DNA from: UBA1847 sp942492205
Lineage (GTDB): Bacteria > Pseudomonadota > Gammaproteobacteria > Steroidobacterales > Woeseiaceae
Direction of reading: 5' to 3'
Assembly: GCA_942492205.1 (NCBI GenBank)
Contig: CALODT010000001.1
Coordinates: 744,001-808,000 of the forward strand
DNA: 64,000 nt
The translations under genes and the position numbers were made by a program. Positions 44,736 through 52,570 of this stretch are shown piece by piece. Numbering within the stretch: position 1 is the first letter of the stretch; every line of letters starts with the position of its first letter. The notes beneath the pieces are model-generated. The model did not search any database. It was not told the origin of the DNA and was given only the letters and a program-made list of their open reading frames with translations.

Positions 44736-45224
44736 GTGTCATTGATCTACCTGGGACTTGGCAGCAATATCGATCCGGAGCGGAACCTGGGCCTGGCGAT
44801 CCGCGAGCTGCGAGAGAAATACGGTGAGCTCGAGATCTCGGCTGTCTATCGAAGTGCCGCCGTCGGTTTTGATGGCGATGACTTTCTGAACTTGGTCGTC
44901 GGCTTGCGGTCGGATGATGAACCGCTACAGATCTGCGAAGAGATAGAGCGTTTACATAATCTTGTAGGGCGCCAGCGCGGCAGCCAGAAATGGGCGGCAC
45001 GTCCGCTCGATATCGACCTGTTGCTCTACAATGACGATGTAATCGATGACCGTCCGGTGCGTGTGCCGCGCAGTGACATCCTGGAGTACAGCTTCGTGCT
45101 GCGGCCGCTGGCTGAACTTGCTCCGGACCTGGTGCACCCGGTAACCGGCAAGACGATGCTGGAGCACTGGAGAGAATTTGATGCGACCAGTCTTCCTCTG
45201 GAACTGGTCGACGTTATTTTATAG
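44736..45224 (+). CDS. folK: 2-amino-4-hydroxy-6-hydroxymethyldihydropteridine diphosphokinase
   Basis: FolK pyrophosphorylates the FolB product. About 162 residues from a GTG start (M-S-L-I-Y-L-G-L-G-S-N), with GGGTGA about 5 bases upstream; a TTG 12 bases earlier is in frame but too near its GAGGG. Motifs: YLGLGSNIDPERNLGLAI, the VYRSAAVGF strand, RQRGSQKWAARPLDIDLLLY (Mg2+-binding D-x-D) and VPRSDILEYSFVLRPLAELA. Its end overlaps nothing; the protease gene starts 10 bases later. Confidence 0.93.
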   Translation: MSLIYLGLGSNIDPERNLGLAIRELREKYGELEISAVYRSAAVGFDGDDFLNLVVGLRSDDEPLQICEEIERLHNLVGRQRGSQKWAARPLDIDLLLYNDDVIDDRPVRVPRSDILEYSFVLRPLAELAPDLVHPVTGKTMLEHWREFDATSLPLELVDVIL

Positions 45225-45234
45225 AGGCAACCCT

Positions 45235-46575
45235 ATGCGATTACTGACGAGCTTGCTGGTCATGGCCTCCCTTGCCGCCTGCGGCGGCAGCGACGGAGGC
45301 GGACTGGTTGGACCGCAAACCGGCAGCACCGAGTGTGAGAACGACGGTCAGAAACAGTTTGTGCTCGACAACCTGTACTTCTGGTATCTGTGGAACGATC
45401 AGCTGCCGGCGGGGCTGAGCATCAACGACTATGCGACGCCCGAAGACCTGGTCCGCGAAGTTACCCGGACGTATGGACCGCGAAAAACCAACGGCGACCC
45501 TGTCGACCTGTTCAGTTCGGTAGGCTCGGCGCAGGCGGATGCGCAGTTCTTCGGTGAGGGGAAGTTCGAGGGCTTCGGTTTTAGTTATCGTTTCGTGGAC
45601 ACGGACGACGCGCGCCTGTCACGTGTCTTTTCCGGCAGTCCCGCGGAAGGTGGCGGGCTTGCGCGGGGTCAGCGGATACTCGCACTCAACGGCCGAAGCA
45701 TCGCCGACATAGTCGCGAATGAAGGCGTCAGTGCGGCGCTGGCACCCGATACCGTCGAGTTCCAGATGCGCCGGCCCGACAACACCGAGTTCCTCGTGTC
45801 GATATCCAAGGCCGTCGTGACGATTGATCCCGTGCCGCAATGGCGCATCATCGACAGGGGGGCCGGAGTGCCGCCGGTCGGCTACCTCGAACTCGCCACG
45901 TTCATCAGCACGGCCGACCCGGTTTTTGGCACCGTGTTTTCTCAGTTCAATGCGGCCGGCGTCACCGACGTCATCATCGATCTCCGCTACAACGGCGGCG
46001 GCCTCGTCAGCACGGCGAATCTGTTGGGTGACTACCTGGGTGGTCTTGCCAATGACGGCCTCGTGTTTTCGGAAACGCAGTTCAACGCTGATCGAGCGGC
46101 GGCCAACAACAGCATCGAGTTCTTCCAGGCTCTCGCGAACTCTGCAGACCTGTCAAGGCTCGCCGTCATCGCGACAGGCGGCACTGCCTCAGCGAGCGAG
46201 CTGGTGGCCAACAGCCTGGATGCCTATTTCGATGTCGGCATCATTGGCGCCAACACGTTCGGCAAACCTGTGGGCCAGATCGGCCTGACGTTCTGTGACA
46301 AGATCCTGCGCCCGACGTCATTTCAGACGGTGAATGCCCTCGGTGAGGGCGATTACTTCGACGGGCTGCCTGTGGATTGCCCGGCGGCCGATGATCTCAA
46401 TGTTGCCGTGGGTGCGGATACAGACCCGAACATGGTGGCGGCGCTATCGTATCTGAACACCGGCGCGTGCCCTGTTGTCTCGCTGCCGGGGGAACAGTTC
46501 AAGGTCGAGCCCGGGTATGTTGATCGACCGGACCTGAGCGGACCGGCACACCGGGAATTCGCTGACGCCTTCTGA
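45235..46575 (+). CDS. S41-family (CtpA-like) peptidase lipoprotein
   Basis: A 446-residue lipoprotein (MRLLTSLLVMASLAAC lipobox) anchored in the envelope. A PDZ-like segment covers about residues 110-200 (SPAEGGGLARGQRILALNGR). The tail-specific-protease core is visible: VTDVIIDLRYNGGGLVSTAN, TGGTASASELVANSLD (nucleophile Ser) and FGKPVG (general-base Lys). The Cys content near residue 30 and the C-terminus suggests disulfides. Coded right after folK; functional link unlikely. Substrate unknown, probably degrades or trims exported proteins. Confidence 0.88.
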   Translation: MRLLTSLLVMASLAACGGSDGGGLVGPQTGSTECENDGQKQFVLDNLYFWYLWNDQLPAGLSINDYATPEDLVREVTRTYGPRKTNGDPVDLFSSVGSAQADAQFFGEGKFEGFGFSYRFVDTDDARLSRVFSGSPAEGGGLARGQRILALNGRSIADIVANEGVSAALAPDTVEFQMRRPDNTEFLVSISKAVVTIDPVPQWRIIDRGAGVPPVGYLELATFISTADPVFGTVFSQFNAAGVTDVIIDLRYNGGGLVSTANLLGDYLGGLANDGLVFSETQFNADRAAANNSIEFFQALANSADLSRLAVIATGGTASASELVANSLDAYFDVGIIGANTFGKPVGQIGLTFCDKILRPTSFQTVNALGEGDYFDGLPVDCPAADDLNVAVGADTDPNMVAALSYLNTGACPVVSLPGEQFKVEPGYVDRPDLSGPAHREFADAF

Positions 46576-46603
46576 AGCGGGCCGCGGCCGCAGGCAGGCG
46601 CTG

Positions 46604-47350
46604 TCAGCCGACCGAGCGGCCGCCGTCGACCGCAATAACCTGGCCCGTCACGTAGGCAGCATCGGAAAGCAGGTAAAGGACGCAAGCCGCGATATCGTCC
46701 GGATCGCCGGGCCGCTGCAGCGGTACCTGGCGCAGGATCGATTGTTGCGCGGCGTCACTCAAGCCGTCTTCGGGCCAAAGTATGGCGCCAGGCGAGACGC
46801 CGTTCACCCGTATCTGCGGCGCGAGGTCCTTTGCCAGGGATCGCGTCAGCATGGCGAGGCCCGCCTTTGCGGGCCCGTAGACCGCGTGGTTGCGGAGCGG
46901 GCGCTGGGAGTGAATATCCACGATATTGACAATAGCGCCATTTCGTCTCTCGAGCTCCGGCGCAGCCGCCTGGGATAGAAACAAAGGCGCTTTCAGGTTG
47001 CTGCCCATCAGGTCATCCCAGTCGGCTTCCGTAATGCTGCCGACCGGGGTGGGGTAAAACGTGGAGGCGTTGTTGACGAGCGCGTCCAGGCGCCCGCGCC
47101 ATTCGACGACCGCGGAAACCAGCGGTTCGATCGCGGCGACGTCCAACAGGTCGGCCTGGAAAGTGGCCGCGGAACCCTCTCTCTGTTTGTTGAGCCTTGC
47201 AGCCAGCCTGTCCGCGTCTTGAGATGAGCTCCTGTAGTGAATGGCGACGGCTGCGCCGTTTTCATGCAGCCGTGTCACAATAGCGGCGCCAATACGTCTC
47301 GCGGCTCCGGTTACGAGCACGACCTTGCCATTCAAATCCCGATTTCCCAT
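46604..47350 (-). CDS. Pteridine reductase (SDR)
   Basis: A 248-residue SDR of the PTR1/FolM group. VVLVTGAARRIGAAIVTRLH has the Arg-rich TGxxxRxG cofactor motif characteristic of pteridine reductases, with HYRSSSQDA next for NADPH. NNASTFYPTPVG, the catalytic Asp-Ile-His/Tyr set in NIVDIHSQRPLRNHAVYGPA then K, and SPGAILWPE are typical. It would reduce dihydro- or oxidised pterins/folate. It lies near folB-folK, which supports a pterin role. AGGAAG is 5 bases before the ATG. Confidence 0.85.
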   Translation of the reverse strand: MGNRDLNGKVVLVTGAARRIGAAIVTRLHENGAAVAIHYRSSSQDADRLAARLNKQREGSAATFQADLLDVAAIEPLVSAVVEWRGRLDALVNNASTFYPTPVGSITEADWDDLMGSNLKAPLFLSQAAAPELERRNGAIVNIVDIHSQRPLRNHAVYGPAKAGLAMLTRSLAKDLAPQIRVNGVSPGAILWPEDGLSDAAQQSILRQVPLQRPGDPDDIAACVLYLLSDAAYVTGQVIAVDGGRSVG

Positions 47351-47404
47351 CACGTCTTCCTGAACCTGCTACCGGTCCACATTCTTAAAGACTTTATTAG
47401 CGAC

Positions 47405-48586
47405 ATGCAACACGACACAACGACCCTGCCGCAACCCGACGAAGTCAGTGCAGCGCATGAACGCGACGTCACGCGCTTTATTGCCGACCGCATCGATGAG
47501 GCCGGTGGCAGCATCAGCTTCGCCGAATACATGCAGCATGCGCTTTACGCGCCGGGCCTGGGCTACTACGCAGCAGGTGCGACCAAGTTCGGCGAGGCGG
47601 GTGATTTCGTGACGGCGCCTGAAGTGTCAGCGCTATTTGGACGGGTGCTGGCGCGGCAATGTGCCGAGGTTCTTGCGGAAATTCCCAGTGGTACCATTCT
47701 CGAATACGGCGCCGGCAGCGGCAAGCTGGCTGGGGACATCCTGCGAATGCTCGACGAGCTCGACGCGCTGCCGGAGCGCTACGAGATCCTGGAGGTCTCT
47801 GCCGATCTGCAGGAGCGACAAGCGACCTACCTGGCCGCACAGGTACCGGAGCTGATATCGCGCGTGGTCTGGGTCGATTCGCCGCCCAGTGACCATGACG
47901 GCGTCGTCATTGCCAACGAAGTGCTGGATGCATTGCCGGTGGAGCGCTTTCGTAAATCCCGGGAGGACACTGAGCAGATGCGTGTCTGCTTGCGGCAGGG
48001 CGCATTTGCGGCAACCTGGCTGCCGGCGCCAGCACGACTTCGCGAGCGTGTTTTCGAGATCGAGTCTGCGCTCGGCGAGCCGCTGCCGGCCGGCTACGTT
48101 TCGGAGGTATCGCTGGGCTTGCCTGCTTGGGTCACGACACTGGGCCGCTCGCTGCAGCGTGGCTTTGCGTTCCTGTTGGACTACGGAGTTTCGCGGCGAG
48201 AGTACTATGCGCCGGATAGGGCGGATGGCTGGCTTCGCTGTCATTTTCGCCACCACGTGCATGACAACCCGCTGATTCTCAGCGGCATCCAGGACCTGAC
48301 GGCATGGGTAGACTTCAGTGCAGTGGCGGAGGCGGCCGCGGGCAGCGGTCTCGAGATTGCGGGCTACTCGGCGCAGGCGCAGTTCTTGCTGGGTGGCGGG
48401 CTCGAGGCGGAAATGCAGAATTTTGCCGAATTGCCGGTTTCGCGACAGGTGCAATTGTCGGGACAGATCAAAACGCTTACCCTGCCCGCAGAAATGGGCG
48501 AGCACTTCAAATGTATCGGGTTGCGACGTGGCAGTATCAGCACCCCGTCGGGGTTCGCCCTCGCTGACAGGACGCACACCTTATGA
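47405..48586 (+). CDS. MidA/NDUFAF7-type SAM-dependent methyltransferase
   Basis: A 393-residue DUF185/MidA protein: ISFAEYMQHALYAPGLGYYA, GDFVTAPEVSALFGRVLARQ, the SAM-binding ILEYGAGSGKLAGDIL and VIANEVLDALPVERF are all highly conserved in the family. The mitochondrial relative NDUFAF7 methylates an arginine in complex I; bacterial members may act on NADH dehydrogenase or other proteins. It diverges from the pteridine reductase gene (54 bases apart) and is followed by uppP. Confidence 0.92.
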   Translation: MQHDTTTLPQPDEVSAAHERDVTRFIADRIDEAGGSISFAEYMQHALYAPGLGYYAAGATKFGEAGDFVTAPEVSALFGRVLARQCAEVLAEIPSGTILEYGAGSGKLAGDILRMLDELDALPERYEILEVSADLQERQATYLAAQVPELISRVVWVDSPPSDHDGVVIANEVLDALPVERFRKSREDTEQMRVCLRQGAFAATWLPAPARLRERVFEIESALGEPLPAGYVSEVSLGLPAWVTTLGRSLQRGFAFLLDYGVSRREYYAPDRADGWLRCHFRHHVHDNPLILSGIQDLTAWVDFSAVAEAAAGSGLEIAGYSAQAQFLLGGGLEAEMQNFAELPVSRQVQLSGQIKTLTLPAEMGEHFKCIGLRRGSISTPSGFALADRTHTL

Positions 48587-48614
48587 ATGAACCAGCAGCA
48601 GGCAGAGGTCAACT

Positions 48615-49412
48615 GTGACAACACTGCAGATCATCGTTCTCGCAATTGTGCAGGGCCTGACCGAGTTTCTGCCGATTTCGAGTTCGGGCCACCTGGTGCT
48701 GGTCCCGTACCTGGTCGAATGGACGGATCAGGGACTGGCTTTCGATGTTGCCGTTCACTTCGGTTCACTGGTCGCGGTCTGCGTGTTCTTTCGCGAGGAC
48801 ATTCTTGGTTTGCTGCGCGGAACCGGGCAGCTGCTCGGCGGCAACCTGCGGATGCCACAGGCGAACATGGCCCTGGCCATCGCGTTGGCCACGATACCGG
48901 CCGCCGTCGCCGGCTTGTTGTTTGCGTCCTGGATCGAGGCGAACCTGCGCGACCCATCGGTAATCGTCTATACGCTGGCAGGTTATGGAATCCTGATGGC
49001 GCTCGCCGATCGCTACGGCAAAAGCGAGCAAATTATCGCCGACGTGCGCATTCGTGACGCGTTCATCATCGGATGTGCCCAGGCTCTCGCGCTTGTACCG
49101 GGCACTTCGCGATCGGGTGTGACTATCACGGCAGCGCGCTTGATGGGTTTCAAGCGCCAGGACGCTGCGCGTTTTTCATTCCTGCTCTCGGCACCTGTTA
49201 TTCTCCTGGCAACGCTCTACAAGGGATTCGAGCTTGTAACTGGAGAGGCACCGGTACCGTGGGGAGAGCTCGCGGTCGGCGCGCTGGTCTCGGCCATCGT
49301 CGCCTACGTGAGCATCGAGTTCTTCATGCGATTCGTCACCCGCATCGGTCTTCTGCCATTCGCTGTCTATCGGCTGATACTGGCCGCGGTAATCGTTTAT
49401 GTACTGGCTTAA
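48615..49412 (+). CDS. uppP: Undecaprenyl-diphosphatase
   Basis: UppP (BacA) dephosphorylates undecaprenyl diphosphate on the periplasmic side to recycle the peptidoglycan carrier. A 265-residue polytopic membrane protein with the two signatures LTEFLPISSSGHLVLVPYLV (Glu-rich motif) and PGTSRSGVTI. GTG start at 48615 with AGAGG 6 bases upstream. It overlaps the next gene by 14 bases. Confidence 0.96.
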   Translation: MTTLQIIVLAIVQGLTEFLPISSSGHLVLVPYLVEWTDQGLAFDVAVHFGSLVAVCVFFREDILGLLRGTGQLLGGNLRMPQANMALAIALATIPAAVAGLLFASWIEANLRDPSVIVYTLAGYGILMALADRYGKSEQIIADVRIRDAFIIGCAQALALVPGTSRSGVTITAARLMGFKRQDAARFSFLLSAPVILLATLYKGFELVTGEAPVPWGELAVGALVSAIVAYVSIEFFMRFVTRIGLLPFAVYRLILAAVIVYVLA

Positions 49413-50241
49413 GCGTTCTGTCCTCATCCTCTCTCTGCTCGGCGGACATGCGCTGGCAAGCGAGGGCTATGTGCTCGGCGGCGGCGTCGAGACAGATACG
49501 CAGGACGGTCTCGCCGTGTCGCTCATCGGAGAGGTCGGTTTGACGGAGCAGACCTGGCTGTCCGCGGCGCTTGCCCGAAATACGGCCGAGTCCGCGTTCG
49601 GGCAGAATCTCGATACCTGGTTCGCCGACCTGGGCATCGATCACTGGTGGAAGCCGGTTGGTGTGCGTGCCGGCGTGGCCTACTGGGGCGACAACGACAC
49701 GCTGGATTCGACCGACCTGCGTGCGTCGCTTTACTGGCGCGGCGACAAGGGCTCGATTTCCGCCGACTTTGAACGCCGTGATTTCAGCGTTCTGTTTCCG
49801 GGAACCGATCTGCTGCCTGCGCGGGAAGGAGATTTCACGGCTGACGGCTTCGGTATCGCGGCGAGAATTGATGTGAGCGAGGCTGTCAGCCTGGGCGTGT
49901 CCGGCATCGACTACGACTACGATGTGAACCTAAGACTCGACAGCAATCGTCCCCTGCTGCAGCTACTGTCGTTTTCCCGCCTCAGCCTGATAAACAGCCT
50001 GGTTGACTACCGTGCGACGGCGACCCTCGGGGTGAACATGGACGAATCAAGCTGGCAGTTTGATGTCGCAACGTGGAAGGGCGAGGTCGATGGCAACCGG
50101 TCGACGTCCGCGACCGTTCGACTACTGACGCCAGTAGGCGATCGCACGGACCTCGAGCTTGCACTGGGCGTGGACGATTCCGAGCTGTACGGCAACGTTA
50201 CGTTCTTCTCGGTGTACCTCTTCTTTTACGGCGGCAACTAA
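49399..50241 (+). CDS. Outer-membrane beta-barrel protein of unknown function
   Basis: A 280-residue protein with a signal peptide (VLILSLLGGHALASE). The rest alternates hydrophobic and polar residues as transmembrane strands (GSISADFERRDFSVLFPG, SAVSLGVSGIDYDY-like region) and ends NVTFFSVYLFFYGGN, i.e. aromatic strand near the C-terminus. The ATG overlaps uppP by 14 bases, so the two genes are translationally coupled. Its end meets the convergent cca gene with 4 bases overlap. No family recognised. Confidence 0.65.
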   Translation: MYWLKRSVLILSLLGGHALASEGYVLGGGVETDTQDGLAVSLIGEVGLTEQTWLSAALARNTAESAFGQNLDTWFADLGIDHWWKPVGVRAGVAYWGDNDTLDSTDLRASLYWRGDKGSISADFERRDFSVLFPGTDLLPAREGDFTADGFGIAARIDVSEAVSLGVSGIDYDYDVNLRLDSNRPLLQLLSFSRLSLINSLVDYRATATLGVNMDESSWQFDVATWKGEVDGNRSTSATVRLLTPVGDRTDLELALGVDDSELYGNVTFFSVYLFFYGGN

Positions 50242-51458
50242 GTCGCATCGCAGTAGTCGGCGATCGCTTTCTTGCGTGCCTGGCTGATTGCCTTCGGGAT
50301 TTTCGCGCCCTCGTGCAGTGCCGCTACGGCAGCAGCATCGACGGCCATGGCCGCGGCGAAAGCGCCGCGCAGGTAATCCGCCTGCGGATAGCGCCTGTCC
50401 TCGAGGCCTGCCCTGCCGCGAGCGTCCGCTTCGCACGTAACGAGAAACTGTTCGAAGCGATCGGGTCGTCGAAATGCATCGGTCTTTTCCAGAACCTTCA
50501 GGATCGTGTCGGGCCGAAGCTCCAGCGCGCGATGGCAGTGCGTATGAAATTCGGCAACGATTAACGCCAGGTCCCGACAGGCCCTTGGCACCGGCAATCT
50601 TGCCGCAATGTCCCGAATCAGTCTGCAGCCACGCGTTTCGTGCCCAGGATGGCTTGGAAGTCTGTTGCGCGGCGTAATGCCCTTGCCGAGGTCGTGCGTT
50701 AGCGCGGCGAATCGCACTTCCAGGTCCGTGCTCAAGGCTTCCGCCTGGTCGAGAACCATGAGCACGTGTACGCCCGTGTCGATTTCGGGGTGCCATTTCT
50801 CTGGTTGCGGCACGCCGAACAAGCGGTCGACTTCCGGCAGCAGGACTCTCAATGCCCCGCAGGAACGCAAGACCTCGAAATAGGTGCGCAGGTTCGAGCC
50901 GCGCAGGGCTGTCTGGGTCTCTTTCCAGACACGGTCCGGCACCAGCGCATCGACTTCGCCGTCGCTGACCATTTGACGCATCAGGTCCAGGGTTTCGGGC
51001 GCGATGGAAAATCCAAGGGTTTTGAATCGTGCCGCGAACTTCGCTACGCGCAGGATGCGCACGGGGTCTTCCGCGAATGCATCCGAAACGTGCCGCAACA
51101 ACCTGAGTTCGATGTCGCGAAGACCTCCGTACGGGTCGACCAGCTGGCCGTTTTCATCCTTGGCGATTGCGTTGATCGTGAGGTCGCGCCGTAGCAGGTC
51201 ATCTTCGATAGTGACGTCCGGCGAACAGTCGAACGCGAAACCGTGATAGCCCGGCGCGGTCTTGCGCTCGGTGCGCGCCAGCGCATATTCCTCACCGCTT
51301 TCGGGGTGCAGGAAAACCGGAAAGTCTTTGCCGACCTGCCGGTACCCCAGGGCAATAAGATCGTCCGGGGTAGCGCCCACGACGCACCAGTCCCGCTCGA
51401 GATGCGGAACGCCAAGCTGTTCGTCGCGAACAGCGCCACCCACGAGGTAAATCTGCAT
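50238..51458 (-). CDS. cca: Multifunctional CCA-adding enzyme (tRNA nucleotidyltransferase)
   Basis: A 406-residue class II CCA-adding enzyme with a C-terminal HD domain, as in E. coli Cca. Signatures: YLVGGAVRDEQLG, the metal-binding DFPVFLHPESGEEYALAR (an E-x-D-like pattern), RRDLTINAIAKDENG, RILRVAKFAARF and, in the HD part, ALTHDLGKGI and HPGHETRGCRL. It builds or repairs 3' CCA on tRNAs, and the HD domain has phosphohydrolase activity in E. coli. Cytosolic. Confidence 0.95.
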   Translation of the reverse strand: MQIYLVGGAVRDEQLGVPHLERDWCVVGATPDDLIALGYRQVGKDFPVFLHPESGEEYALARTERKTAPGYHGFAFDCSPDVTIEDDLLRRDLTINAIAKDENGQLVDPYGGLRDIELRLLRHVSDAFAEDPVRILRVAKFAARFKTLGFSIAPETLDLMRQMVSDGEVDALVPDRVWKETQTALRGSNLRTYFEVLRSCGALRVLLPEVDRLFGVPQPEKWHPEIDTGVHVLMVLDQAEALSTDLEVRFAALTHDLGKGITPRNRLPSHPGHETRGCRLIRDIAARLPVPRACRDLALIVAEFHTHCHRALELRPDTILKVLEKTDAFRRPDRFEQFLVTCEADARGRAGLEDRRYPQADYLRGAFAAAMAVDAAAVAALHEGAKIPKAISQARKKAIADYCDAT

Positions 51459-51520
51459 CGCGCAATACTACCCGACATTCGCGGTTGACGTTCCGATGGA
51501 CGAGCCAGCAGAGTAGGGCT

Positions 51521-52570
51521 ATGGGACGATCTTTTATACGCCGCCGATTCGCGATACTGCTGCTGAGCGTACTCAGCCTGGGCCAGGCCGGCTGTTACTA
51601 CGCGCAGGCAGCTGCCGGACAGTGGCAAGTGCTGCGCAAGAGCGAGCGGATCGACGAATTGCTCGTCGCGGAAGACACATCAGCCGAGCTCGCCGCGCGG
51701 CTGCGTCTTGTACAGGAGGCGCGGAAGTTCTCGATCACGGAACTGGGTCTGCCCGATAACGGCAGCTACCGAAGCTACACGGACATAGAGCGCGACTTTG
51801 TCGTCTGGAACGTGTTTGCGGCGCCCGAGTTTTCCCTGCAGCCGCGGCAGTGGTGTTTTCCGATAGCCGGCTGTGTGAGCTATCGCGGCTATTTCTCCAG
51901 GGACGCGGCGTACCGCGAAGCCGAGCGCCTGAGCAAGCGCGGCTACGACGTTGCTGTCGGCGGCGTGTCGGCGTACTCAACGCTCGGGAACTTCAACGAT
52001 CCCGTATTGAGTTCGATGATGCACTGGGATGACATCCAGCTGGTTGGCACCTTGTTCCATGAACTTGCGCACCAGGTGCTGTACGTCAAGGACGATTCAG
52101 GCTTCAACGAGTCCTTTGCAACGGCGGTGGAAGAGTTCGGACTGGAGCGCTGGCTGCACGCCGCGGGACGGCCTGGTGACATGCAGGTCTACAGGCAGCG
52201 TCGGGAGTTGCGAAATCAGTTGATGGCGCTGGTCGACGCCGCACGGGAAGACCTGAAAGCCTATTACGTCGCGTCGCATTCGGATGCCGACAAACGGCGG
52301 CTGAAACAAGCTCGCCTGCTGGCGCTCAGACGCGACATCGATGCGCAGCTGCAGCGGATCGGGCGTTCGGCGGGCGATTGGCCAGGTGGCGATCTGAACA
52401 ATGCGCGTTTGGCGTCGATGGCGCTCTACGAGGGATGGCTACCTGCGTTTCGTTCGCTGCTACTGGAATGCGAGCAGGAACTTGCCTGCTTTTTCCTTCG
52501 GGCTGAGCAGCTGGGTAGGCTCGACAAGGTGGCGCGCGACGCGCACCTGGCGGTGCTAGCGAGACGCTAG
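51521..52570 (+). CDS. Putative zinc aminopeptidase lipoprotein (COG4324-like)
   Basis: A 349-residue lipoprotein (RFAILLLSVLSLGQAGC lipobox). TLFHELAHQVLYVKDDSGFN holds the HExxH zinc motif (H-E-L-A-H) and FNESFATAVEE the distal glutamate. WCFPIAGCVSYRGYF, about residue 115, and GVSAYSTLGNF are family blocks of the predicted-aminopeptidase group (COG4324). Residues of about 250-300 are helical and charged. The gene is divergent from cca (62 bases) and convergent, with 15 bases overlap, with the transglycosylase gene. Confidence 0.82.
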   Translation: MGRSFIRRRFAILLLSVLSLGQAGCYYAQAAAGQWQVLRKSERIDELLVAEDTSAELAARLRLVQEARKFSITELGLPDNGSYRSYTDIERDFVVWNVFAAPEFSLQPRQWCFPIAGCVSYRGYFSRDAAYREAERLSKRGYDVAVGGVSAYSTLGNFNDPVLSSMMHWDDIQLVGTLFHELAHQVLYVKDDSGFNESFATAVEEFGLERWLHAAGRPGDMQVYRQRRELRNQLMALVDAAREDLKAYYVASHSDADKRRLKQARLLALRRDIDAQLQRIGRSAGDWPGGDLNNARLASMALYEGWLPAFRSLLLECEQELACFFLRAEQLGRLDKVARDAHLAVLARR

